This document shows, one piece after another, positions 1 to 6,493 of a stretch of 12,718 nt of DNA. Position 1 is the stretch's first letter; each line of letters opens with the position of its first letter. The stretch lies in contig CAOJQZ010000066.1 in assembly GCA_948441955.1 (NCBI GenBank), positions 1-12,718 on the forward strand. Reading direction: 5' to 3'. Below the pieces are notes generated by a model that was given only the letters and a program-made list of their open reading frames with translations, ran no database searches and was not told the origin of the DNA. Source of the DNA: an uncultured Lachnospiraceae bacterium (GTDB lineage Bacteria > Bacillota > Clostridia > Lachnospirales > Lachnospiraceae). A program made the translations under genes and the position numbers.

Positions 1-726
1 ATACAGCATCAAAAATAAGATACCAAATATCCCGCCAATCGGATAAGACCCCGTAGTCCTCCGCAAAACCTTATACATCCCTATCCCGATAAAGGACAGA
101 TGCAATCCCGAGATCGCCAGCACATGCCCGATTCCATTGGCCTGATACAGCTCCTTTAGCTCTTCATCCATACCGGCCTTTTCTCCAAGGAGCATAGCCG
201 AGAGCGCCGCACTGTCTTCCCCGGACAGATATTTTTCAAAAACACAGTTGATGTTCTGTCTAAAATGATATAGGCCATCAGAAAGTACAGAAATATCCGG
301 GGCTATTATTTCCATCTTCTCACACCATACGGAAGCATAGATTCCCTGCCTCTCATAATAGGCCCTTCTGTCGAAATTGCCGGGATTAAATGCCGGATCG
401 AAAAAAGACAGCTCTCCTTCTGCCATGATCTTCTGTCCAATATGGATATTCATTTTTTCTTTGTCATACAGCATAATTCTGGATTCTTTTAAGGATTGTT
501 CCTGATAATGTATAGAATTGTCTCTTAGAAATAATATCTGATATTTGTCTCTGATTTCCTTTCTATATACCTGTCCTGTGAAGTGAAGCGTCTCTCCCTC
601 TTCTGCACACTCCCTGAGGGACGATGGGTAAAGCCATTCTGCCGCTTTACCCTTTCCTCCATAGATTATTATACACAGGAGCAAAAAGAAAATCAGACAT
701 ACAGCGCATAAAGGTCTGTTTTTCAC
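1..726 (-). CDS. comEC: ComEC/Rec2 family DNA-uptake channel protein, N-terminal part (3' end outside window)
   Basis: This is the first 242 codons of ComEC, the polytopic membrane protein that carries single-stranded DNA across the cytoplasmic membrane during transformation. The frame stays open to the window edge. It begins with GTG at 726, which overlaps the stop of the upstream lipoprotein gene as GTGA. A GGAGAAGGA stretch just upstream serves as ribosome binding site. The product starts MKNRPLC, then a hydrophobic segment (about residues 5-21), then an N-terminal OB-like DUF4131 region containing FFDPAFNPGNFDRRAYYERQ (about 110-130). It ends in the start of the Competence domain, with GEDSAALSAMLLGEKAGM and the family hallmark HVLAISGLHLSFIG. 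The channel core and any C-terminal metallo-beta-lactamase-like domain lie outside. Being last of five co-oriented genes that start with comEA supports the call. Whether this organism is naturally competent is not shown by sequence. Confidence 0.93.
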   Translation of the reverse strand, partial: MKNRPLCAVCLIFFLLLCIIIYGGKGKAAEWLYPSSLRECAEEGETLHFTGQVYRKEIRDKYQILFLRDNSIHYQEQSLKESRIMLYDKEKMNIHIGQKIMAEGELSFFDPAFNPGNFDRRAYYERQGIYASVWCEKMEIIAPDISVLSDGLYHFRQNINCVFEKYLSGEDSAALSAMLLGEKAGMDEELKELYQANGIGHVLAISGLHLSFIGIGMYKVLRRTTGSYPIGGIFGILFLMLY

Positions 727-1655
727 TCTTCCTTCTCCTCAATTAGTTCTGGCTCCTTTGGCAGCGGTTTGCTCAAATCAATAATTTCCTGATAAGTAAT
801 ATTCGTCTCTCCGTTCACCAGTATTTGTACCTGGCTGCACTCTCCGCCGTCTACTATGGAATTTACCAGTGCATACACTGTAATTTTGGGGTTCACCTGC
901 TCCGCAACGCTTAAAAAGCCTTCGTCAAAATTCACATAGCAGATGTTCTCCCTCACAGAAACGCCCAGAAGCTTTGTTCCTTGGGGGATCACAGCCTTTC
1001 TGTCCTGTGAGGAAGGCCCCTTCATAAGCTGTTCAACAATCAGCTTTTCAATGGACATATTGCTGTTATAGCGAACGCTTATTTCCTCTGCTTCCAGCAT
1101 GCTTCCTTTCTTATTGGAAAAATATAATCTCAAATCAGCTGTTTGATAGGAATGAAGGGTAGAGCCTGTATTCTGAACAAAATCCTCCGCGCGCATATAT
1201 CCAATTTCTTTCCCGCTTTTATCGCACAAAGGCTGCTCCTCTATATAAAAGCGCACATAATCCACTCCGGATATCTGCACCAGCGACTGTACGACAGACG
1301 CCCTGAGAAGAAGCTCCGAGGCTGTGTCCAGTTTTCCATATGCCGTATTAAAGTGAAGATTCAGCTTTGTCTCCTGAAGCTCCCAGCTCTTTACCTTTAC
1401 ACCGCCGATGAATACACTTTTATAGTCAATCGTCTCCGGTTCTTCCTTAAGAAGATTAAGAACCTCGGATACTTTTCCTTCCACATCATCCGCCGTTGAC
1501 TCACAGTATTCTTCCACAAGCTGTGTCTCTCCTGTATCCAGGTAGTAAATACGATATCCGCCTGCCTTCGGCTCCTTCCCCTTCCCGCACCCGCCGGAGA
1601 GAAAAAGCAGACCCGAAAGGCACAGGAGCATACATCTTTTTACTTTTATCCTCAT
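723..1655 (-). CDS. GerMN-domain lipoprotein (two GerMN repeats)
   Basis: This is a predicted exported lipoprotein of 310 residues. It has a short basic N-terminus, a hydrophobic core and a lipobox-like LSGGC with Cys23 as the likely lipidated residue. Two GerMN domains follow, about residues 35-142 and 174-285. The second contains CYVNFDEGFL, the best-conserved strand of the family. The tail is acidic (PKEPELIEEKEE). GerMN domains are known from the spore germination/sporulation protein GerM and from actinobacterial LpqB. They are thought to act outside the membrane, but their biochemical role is unclear. The ATG at 1655 has a purine-rich GGGGAGGGG sequence upstream. It lies 17 bp after the histidine kinase stop and overlaps comEC by 4 bp, so it is almost certainly co-transcribed and perhaps translationally coupled. 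A role as accessory to the adjacent sensor kinase is inference, from analogy with LpqB and MtrB. Confidence 0.85.
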   Translation of the reverse strand: MRIKVKRCMLLCLSGLLFLSGGCGKGKEPKAGGYRIYYLDTGETQLVEEYCESTADDVEGKVSEVLNLLKEEPETIDYKSVFIGGVKVKSWELQETKLNLHFNTAYGKLDTASELLLRASVVQSLVQISGVDYVRFYIEEQPLCDKSGKEIGYMRAEDFVQNTGSTLHSYQTADLRLYFSNKKGSMLEAEEISVRYNSNMSIEKLIVEQLMKGPSSQDRKAVIPQGTKLLGVSVRENICYVNFDEGFLSVAEQVNPKITVYALVNSIVDGGECSQVQILVNGETNITYQEIIDLSKPLPKEPELIEEKEE

Positions 1656-1672
1656 AATTTTATGCCCCTCCC

Positions 1673-3151
1673 CTACGACACATAAAGTAACGGCACCCGC
1701 ATAGTAAATGTAGTACCTTCGCCAATCTGGCTGTAAACCTTGATCGCTCCTCTATGCATGACAACTGCACTTCTTGCAATAGAAAGGCCGAGGCCTGTGC
1801 CTCCTATCTCCTTTGAATGTGACTTGTCAACCCGATAGAAACGCTCGAAAATATGCTCTGTTTCTTCCGGACTGATCCCAATGCCTGAATCCGCCACTTC
1901 AATATAAAATGATTTGTGATCCGCATTCAAAGACACGTGCACCCAGCCATTATCATGGTTGTATTTTATAGCATTTTCCACAAGATTGGTAATTGCAAGG
2001 GATATTTTTATCTCGTCAATTTCTGCAGATACCGGCCGGAAGCTCTCAAAGACTACCTCCACATTACGCTGCTTGGCAATGGGACGAAGTCTTTTTAATA
2101 CCTGCTCTACAAGCAGATTGATATTTTCCGATTTAATATTCATGATGCCTGCTGATTTGTCCATCTTTACAAGTGACAGAAAGTCATTGATAATGTTGTT
2201 CTCCCGCTCTATTTCCTGTGACAAATCCTGCATGAACTCCTGATATAATTCCACCGGCGCCCCCTCCTGGGCAAGCAGGGAATCCGCCAAAACCTTCATG
2301 GAGGTAAGGGGTGTTTTAAGCTCATGGGACACATTTGACACAAATTCCTGTCTGGAGCTGTCAAGCTGTCTGATTCTTCCCAGCATCTTATTAAATGCCT
2401 CTGACAAAAGGACGGTTTCTGTATATGCATTTTCATGCAGATAATCATCATCATATCCGTCTGTAACAGCTTCAATAGAATCTGTGATCCTTTGAAACGG
2501 TCTTACGGTTCTTATGCCGGATAAAACTGCTGCAAGCAGTAAAAGCACTCCTGCAAGCAGCTCGATTGTGCACGCCCTCTCCTCCAGCACCGTCAGACTG
2601 TCCACAATTGTATCTGTAGATACACTGACAAGCATTACTCCCTCTGTCTCGCCTGAGACAGCTCCGCTTATGGGAGACGTAACCTCTATATAGCGGTTTC
2701 CTGCATCGTAGTGGCTTGTCCCCTCCCCCCGGAAACAGCGGATGACATCGCCGGAGACAATCGTTTTTCCCACATCCATGCCATATGTATCTTCTATAAT
2801 ACGGAATTCTTTATCGATAAGCATTACCCGTCCATTGTAAATGTTTGACAGCTGGACAAGCTCTGTTCTGACTACCTCAGATGTTGTTCCCGGCCGGTAT
2901 TCCAGATTACCAAGCTGGTTACATAGAATTGTACATTGATTCTGTATATCTGCGGTTCTTACATCTACTGACCGCTTTTCGTAACTTTTTAAAAGTACCG
3001 TTTCCAGCAGAAGCATCGGTATCAATCCCACCAGAAACATACGTATCACAAGCCGGAAACGCAGACTTTTAAATATACTCTTCTTAAAATAAGACTTAAC
3101 CCCTAAAATAATAACCCACTCCCCATTTGGTATGCACATACTTGGGGTCAC
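1673..3151 (-). CDS. Membrane sensor histidine kinase (PhoR/WalK/MtrB-like architecture)
   Basis: This is a sensor kinase that should autophosphorylate and pass phosphate to the regulator encoded just upstream. Numbered from the longest frame (492 aa), it has TM1 about 37-54, an extracytoplasmic PAS/Cache-like domain about 57-193 (with GRVMLIDKEFRIIEDTYG), TM2 about 195-212, and HAMP about 213-265. HisKA follows with phospho-acceptor His276 in FVSNVSHELKTPLTSMK, then HATPase_c with an N box (NLVENAIKYN), G1 DSGIG (421-425), F box FERFYR and G2 GGTGLGLS (450-457). All catalytic motifs are intact. The start is unsure. GTG at 3151 and ATG at 3139 both lie inside the regulator gene and neither has a good ribosome binding site. 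No ATG/GTG/TTG occurs in frame just before the basic stretch KSYFKKSIFKSLRFR that normally opens such kinases. It is followed 17 bp later by the GerMN lipoprotein gene. The signal sensed is unknown. Confidence 0.93.
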   Translation of the reverse strand: MTPSMCIPNGEWVIILGVKSYFKKSIFKSLRFRLVIRMFLVGLIPMLLLETVLLKSYEKRSVDVRTADIQNQCTILCNQLGNLEYRPGTTSEVVRTELVQLSNIYNGRVMLIDKEFRIIEDTYGMDVGKTIVSGDVIRCFRGEGTSHYDAGNRYIEVTSPISGAVSGETEGVMLVSVSTDTIVDSLTVLEERACTIELLAGVLLLLAAVLSGIRTVRPFQRITDSIEAVTDGYDDDYLHENAYTETVLLSEAFNKMLGRIRQLDSSRQEFVSNVSHELKTPLTSMKVLADSLLAQEGAPVELYQEFMQDLSQEIERENNIINDFLSLVKMDKSAGIMNIKSENINLLVEQVLKRLRPIAKQRNVEVVFESFRPVSAEIDEIKISLAITNLVENAIKYNHDNGWVHVSLNADHKSFYIEVADSGIGISPEETEHIFERFYRVDKSHSKEIGGTGLGLSIARSAVVMHRGAIKVYSQIGEGTTFTMRVPLLYVS

Positions 3152-3785
3152 TCGGATTCTTTTCTACTTTTTCCCGAAGCCTTCTTATATGTACATCCAC
3201 TGTTCTTGCATCGCCGGGATACTCATATCCCCATACGATGTTCAAAAGGTTCTCACGACTATACACCTTATTGGGATTTGTGGCAAGAAGCTCTATTAAA
3301 TCAAATTCCTTTGCAGTCAAATTGACTTCTCTTCCTTCTATCACCACACGCCTGCTTTCACAGTCAATCGTCATGTCACCTTTTACGAGCATCTTGCCAG
3401 ACGCCCTGACGCCGCCCCGTTTCCCGGTTCTGCGCATAATTGCCTTAATACGGGCCTTTACTTCCAGAATATTGAAGGGCTTGGTGATATAATCGTCCGC
3501 ACCATACTCCAGACCCAGAATTTTATCTATATCGTCTCCTTTTGCTGTCAGCATCACAATCGGAACATCCGAAAATTCTCTGACCTGCTGGCACACCTCA
3601 AAGCCGTCAAGCTTCGGGAGCATAACGTCAAGCAGTATCAATTCATACGTATTTTCCCTGATAAGATGAAGCGCCTCCTCACCATCATATGCGGCGTCTA
3701 CCTCCATGCCGTCCTGTTCAAGGCTGAAGCGCACTCCCTTTACAATCAGTTTTTCATCATCTACCACCAATACTCGTTTTCCCAT
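3096..3785 (-). CDS. OmpR/PhoB-family response regulator
   Basis: This is a two-domain transcription factor of 229 residues. The receiver domain (about 3-115) has the acidic pair Asp9/Asp10, phospho-acceptor Asp53 in LILLDVMLPKLDG, Thr80, and Lys102 in the DDYITKPF motif. A winged-helix DNA-binding domain (about 135-228) carries LTAKEFDLIELLATNPNKVYS and the recognition/wing region GDARTVDVHIRRLREKVE, ending in WGVGYYFRG. Every residue needed for phosphotransfer and DNA binding is present. ATG at 3785 has GGGGAG about 8 bases upstream and lies 15 bp after the comEA stop. The 3' end overlaps the possible start of the kinase gene, which is its obvious partner. It resembles PhoP/WalR/MtrA. The target genes are unknown. 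Self-regulation at the comEA promoter is possible, but nothing in the sequence proves it. Confidence 0.95.
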   Translation of the reverse strand: MGKRVLVVDDEKLIVKGVRFSLEQDGMEVDAAYDGEEALHLIRENTYELILLDVMLPKLDGFEVCQQVREFSDVPIVMLTAKGDDIDKILGLEYGADDYITKPFNILEVKARIKAIMRRTGKRGGVRASGKMLVKGDMTIDCESRRVVIEGREVNLTAKEFDLIELLATNPNKVYSRENLLNIVWGYEYPGDARTVDVHIRRLREKVEKNPSDPKYVHTKWGVGYYFRG

Positions 3786-3800
3786 GATCCGTCTCCCCTG

Positions 3801-4409
3801 CTATGTCTTAACCTTATCTTTCACTTTATTGAAAACACCGTCTTTGATGCCTTCAATTTCCTTTAGCTCCTCAATGGAGTTAAAGCCCCCTTTTTCTTCC
3901 CGGTAACGGATGATTGCCTCCGCCTTCACCTCGCCGATACCGCTGAGCGTCATAAGCTCATCCTTCGCAGCCGTATTAAGATCCACTTTGCCATCGTCTG
4001 CTTCTGCCATACCCTGCACAGAAGATGTCTGTCCCTGTGCCTCTTCTTCTGAGGGAACATAAACCTGCTGTCCGTCGCTTAATCTTTCCGCCTGATTCAG
4101 GGAAGGTGCCGACGCTTTTTCTGTTATACCCCCCGCTGCCTCTATCGCCGCATAAACCCTACTGTCGGTTGGGAGTTCATACACTCCAGGGGCATTTACC
4201 TCTCCGCAGACGTGCACATAAATGCTCTCTGCCGGCAAGGCTTCTGCCTCTTTTTCCGAGAACGTCTCCTCTTCCTCTGAAGCACAAGCCTCCTGGAGCG
4301 CTGAACTCTCACTTTCCCGGGATGAACATCCTGCCATCCCTGTGACTACTGTCAGCAAATAAAGATATAGAAAGAAACAACCGACCCTTGCATGAGTTGT
4401 CTTACGCAT
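3801..4409 (-). CDS. comEA: ComEA-type DNA-binding competence protein with lipoprotein-like signal
   Basis: This is a DNA receptor for transformation, acting outside the cytoplasmic membrane, where it binds incoming double-stranded DNA for delivery to ComEC. The 202-residue product has a signal-like N-terminus with hydrophobic core about 11-27 ending MAGC (Cys28), then an acidic Ser/Glu-rich linker (30-60). An SLBB domain follows (about 63-120, starting IYVHVCGEVNAPGVYELP), then a second linker and a helix-hairpin-helix pair (about 142-200). The hairpin signatures are LNTAAKDELMTLSGIGEVKA and IEGIKDGVF. Domain order and length fit ComEA. The unusual point is the MAGC lipobox where B. subtilis ComEA has an uncleaved membrane anchor. 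ATG at 4409 has AAGGAGG 7 bases upstream. It is first in the competence cluster, behind a promoter at 4472-4500 and a dyad at 4423-4444, so it probably leads the transcript. Confidence 0.93.
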   Translation of the reverse strand: MRKTTHARVGCFFLYLYLLTVVTGMAGCSSRESESSALQEACASEEEETFSEKEAEALPAESIYVHVCGEVNAPGVYELPTDSRVYAAIEAAGGITEKASAPSLNQAERLSDGQQVYVPSEEEAQGQTSSVQGMAEADDGKVDLNTAAKDELMTLSGIGEVKAEAIIRYREEKGGFNSIEELKEIEGIKDGVFNKVKDKVKT

Positions 4410-4422
4410 AATAATATCCTCC

Positions 4423-4444
4423 TTACAGTTTGTCAGAACTGTAA
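4423..4444. promoter_or_regulatory. Perfect 8-bp inverted repeat in the comEA leader
   Basis: Arms TTACAGTT (4423-4430) and AACTGTAA (4437-4444) are exact reverse complements around a 6-base spacer. On the minus strand the downstream arm runs directly into the comEA ribosome binding site AAGGAGG, sharing its two adenines. No T-run follows on either strand, so it is not a Rho-independent terminator. It could be the operator of a dimeric repressor or an mRNA hairpin that limits access to the ribosome binding site. The symmetry is seen directly; the function is inferred. Confidence 0.55.
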
Positions 4445-4471
4445 TAACCCCTCTTATGCCTAGACAAATTT

Positions 4472-4500
4472 ATTGTACTATTTCCACTGAAAAATTGCAA
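4472..4500 (-). promoter_or_regulatory. Likely sigma-A-type promoter of the comEA cluster
   Basis: On the minus strand, TTGCAA (4495-4500; 4 of 6 matches to TTGACA) and TACAAT (4472-4477; 5 of 6 to TATAAT) are separated by exactly 17 bases. It lies in the last codons of the transporter gene and just past its stop. It would start transcription near 4465, giving a leader of roughly 55 bases that contains the inverted repeat. This is a sequence match only. Confidence 0.5.
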
Positions 4501-4909
4501 CTCCAATCAGCGCAATTCCCATGCCAATTACCTTTCTCCACTCCAAGGGTTCCTTATCAACCCCGAAAAGTCCTAAAAGTTCGATCACATATGCCACGAT
4601 AAGCTGTGCAATAACAATAAGAAGGGCTGCCTTTGCAGGGCCCAGCTGATCCATACTTTTAATGACCGTAAGCGTAATCCCTGCGCCGATCACTCCGCCA
4701 AGAAGCACATACTTAGGCTCAACCTTTGAAAGGGTCATCACATTGTCACGGCCGGCAATCAACCATGCCGCCAGACATACTGCAAATGCAGTGAGCTGAA
4801 CCCATGCGTTACTGACCCACATTCCCGTTGTTTTTGTCACCTGTGTATTAAATACTCCCTGTACACTCATAAGCGCACCGGATAAGAGAGCAATAAAAAA
4901 ACCAGTCAT
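4478..4909 (-). CDS. DMT_YdcZ (DUF606) family small membrane transporter
   Basis: This is a 143-residue, very hydrophobic protein with about five membrane segments. It opens with the GFFIALLSGALMSVQGVFNT pattern typical of the DUF606/YdcZ branch of the drug/metabolite transporter superfamily. A second half holds PKYVLLGGVIGAG and GIALIGVAIFQ. Such short members are thought to work as dimers or pairs, and the substrate is unknown. I place the start at the ATG at 4909: the ribosome binding site GGAGGT (4916-4921) abuts an earlier in-frame ATG at 4915 with no spacing, whereas it sits 6 bases before 4909. It lies 83 bp after the split lyase genes and 68 bp before comEA, all in the same direction, and has its own likely promoter. 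It might export or import a metabolite of the upstream operon, but only position suggests this. Confidence 0.85.
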   Translation of the reverse strand: MTGFFIALLSGALMSVQGVFNTQVTKTTGMWVSNAWVQLTAFAVCLAAWLIAGRDNVMTLSKVEPKYVLLGGVIGAGITLTVIKSMDQLGPAKAALLIVIAQLIVAYVIELLGLFGVDKEPLEWRKVIGMGIALIGVAIFQWK

Positions 4910-4944
4910 TGTCATACCTCCGCTTCTATATCTAATGACAGAAT

Positions 4945-4971
4945 ATTATAACGAATAGTATATCCAGTGAA
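4945..4971 (-). promoter_or_regulatory. Possible promoter of the DMT transporter gene
   Basis: On the minus strand a perfect TATAAT (4945-4950) lies about 24 bases upstream of the transporter's ribosome binding site. The best upstream element is TTCACT (4966-4971; 4 of 6 matches to TTGACA), but the spacer is only 15 bases, so the -35 assignment is weak. The 83-bp gap from 4916 to 4998 holds nothing else I can support. In particular, I see no hairpin-plus-T-run terminator for the upstream operon. Confidence 0.35.
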
Positions 4972-4998
4972 TGGTTTTTCTATGCCTTTTCTATTCTT

Positions 4999-6177
4999 TT
5001 AAATAACTGGGCCGAGACAGTGAATATCCATTGTACTTACATAATGTACCGCTTCATTTTTTGTCATTCTTCCGCTTAAAACCTGTAGCAGTAATTCAAA
5101 TGCCTCTTCGCCTGCCTGCTCAATACTTATTTCACCCTTTATAATCCTTCCGGCATTCAGATCCATATCATACTGCATTCTTTCGTATGTATAGGGGTTC
5201 CCGCAGATTTTAATAACCGGCATACTCGGGAATCCCTGGGGCGCTCCTCTCCCGGTAGAAAAACACAGGGCCTGGGCGCCTGTAGCGGCCATGCCGGTCA
5301 AGATTTCCGGCTCTCTTCCCGGCGCGTCCTTTATCCACAAGCCCTTCTGATCTGTCACCATCTCGGGATACTCCAGAACTCCCTGTATGGGCCTGCTTCC
5401 GCTTTTTACAATTGCACCCAGGGACTTTTCTTCAATGCTTGACAGCCCTCCCTTTATATTGCCCGGTGTAGGCTGCCCGCCTCTCATATCCTCGCCCACT
5501 GCCTTTGCGCGGGCTTCCATACGGTTTACGATCTCATATATTTTTCTTCCTACCGGGCCGTCCTTTCCTCCTACAGCCCTCTCAGCCAGAATATGCTCTC
5601 CTCCGATGAATTCCGTTGTTTCCCCAAATACAACCGTAGCATTCAAATCCACCAGCTTGTCGGCAACATAGCCGATTACACAATTTGACGCCATTCCGCT
5701 TGTGGTATCAGAGCCTCCGCATTTTATCCCCATCACTGCATTCGATATGTCTACAGTCTCTCTCTGAAGCCCTGATATGGAAATAGCCAGCTTCTGGGCA
5801 AGATCGGTTCCTTTTTGAATAGCCCGGCTCATTCCTCCCAGCTCCTGAATCGCAATGATTTCCACCCGTTTTCCGGTCTTTGAAATCTCCTCTACCATGC
5901 GTTTGGTATCCGTCCCTTCACATCCGAGACTTACAATAAGAGCTGCTCCCACATTTGGACTGGATCCCAGACTGATCAGCGTGTCTGTCACTCTTTTCAG
6001 GTCCAGCGGAAGCTGGCAGCAGCCCTGATGGTGAAAAAATCCAATCGTCCCGGAAACCTGCCGTACAATTGCCTGGGCAACATCTGTTGCACAGATTACA
6101 CTGGGAATAACTGCCACCAGATTTCTGCTTCCAACTTTTCCATTTTCCCGTACATATCCCTGAAATGTATATCCCAT
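4999..6177 (-). CDS. UxaA-family lyase large subunit (altronate dehydratase / SuyB-type)
   Basis: This is the catalytic large subunit of a split UxaA-type enzyme, 392 residues, the normal size for stand-alone large subunits such as SuyB. Family members remove water, or sulfite in the case of (R)-sulfolactate sulfo-lyase, from hydroxy acids using a divalent metal. Visible family motifs include GYVRENGKVGSRN (7-19), HHQGCCQ (49-55), SLGCEG (83-88), GIKCGGSDTTSG (150-161), QPTPGNIKGGLSSIEEKSLG (235-254) and FSTGRGAPQG (306-315). ATG at 6177 has GGAGGA 6 bases upstream and follows the SAF subunit stop by 15 bp. It is the last gene of the catabolic operon. The neighbouring LarA homologue suggests a 2-hydroxy acid substrate. 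Altronate, galactarate-like sugar acids, sulfolactate or another acid cannot be told apart here. The family call is firm; the substrate is not. Confidence 0.88.
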   Translation of the reverse strand: MGYTFQGYVRENGKVGSRNLVAVIPSVICATDVAQAIVRQVSGTIGFFHHQGCCQLPLDLKRVTDTLISLGSSPNVGAALIVSLGCEGTDTKRMVEEISKTGKRVEIIAIQELGGMSRAIQKGTDLAQKLAISISGLQRETVDISNAVMGIKCGGSDTTSGMASNCVIGYVADKLVDLNATVVFGETTEFIGGEHILAERAVGGKDGPVGRKIYEIVNRMEARAKAVGEDMRGGQPTPGNIKGGLSSIEEKSLGAIVKSGSRPIQGVLEYPEMVTDQKGLWIKDAPGREPEILTGMAATGAQALCFSTGRGAPQGFPSMPVIKICGNPYTYERMQYDMDLNAGRIIKGEISIEQAGEEAFELLLQVLSGRMTKNEAVHYVSTMDIHCLGPVI

Positions 6178-6192
6178 ACTGATTCCTCCAAT

Positions 6193-6489
6193 TTATAAAT
6201 CTCCTCTTCCACGCATAGCCTCCATATTATGGACGTGAACATATTCCCCATATCCGATATCTGCATCCGCTCTTCCGATAGACTCGCCATATTTTATAAC
6301 CGTCCCGCCTTTCCCGATGGGTTTTACAGCAATTTTATGGCCAAAAGGAATATCACCCTTCACCTGAAGCTCTGTGGTGTTTCCCTGCTTATCTTTAATC
6401 AGAATAAAATCCCCGTCTTTTACATCATCTGCAAAAACAGTAGCCACATTGTCTATGTCTTCTATCTGTAACGCCAGTTTTAAATCCAT
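6193..6489 (-). CDS. UxaA-family SAF-domain small subunit (SuyA-type)
   Basis: This is a 98-residue stand-alone SAF domain, equivalent to the N-terminal domain of fused altronate dehydratases and to the SuyA subunit. The defining run is visible: DIPFGHKIAVKPIGKGG (46-62), then VIKYGESIGRADADIGYGEY and VHVHN (64-88). In the family this domain packs on the large subunit and contributes to the active site. ATG at 6489 is 4 bp after the LarA-homologue stop, with AAGGAG inside that gene's last codons as ribosome binding site. The large subunit follows 15 bp later. The split arrangement (small subunit first) is the same as suyA-suyB and as many Firmicute uxaA-like pairs, so it does not by itself fix the substrate. 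Confidence 0.9.
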   Translation of the reverse strand: MDLKLALQIEDIDNVATVFADDVKDGDFILIKDKQGNTTELQVKGDIPFGHKIAVKPIGKGGTVIKYGESIGRADADIGYGEYVHVHNMEAMRGRGDL

Positions 6490-6493
6490 CCTA

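Noticed and set aside
1143..1499. 118-residue plus-strand frame inside the GerMN lipoprotein gene
   Set aside because: Antisense shadow of a well-supported gene; no family features.
4423..4444. Inverted repeat as an intrinsic terminator
   Set aside because: The perfect dyad lacks a T-tract on either strand and lies directly before the comEA ribosome binding site, so a regulatory role is more likely.
4916..4998. Terminator for the catabolic operon
   Set aside because: The 83-bp gap has no stable stem followed by a T-run on the minus strand; only a short CCA/TGG match is present.
4999..6489. Firm naming as SuyAB sulfolactate sulfo-lyase
   Set aside because: Sizes and subunit order fit SuyA/SuyB, but split UxaA-type sugar-acid dehydratases look the same, and no sulfite exporter, sulfonate transporter or sulfolactate dehydrogenase is visible here.
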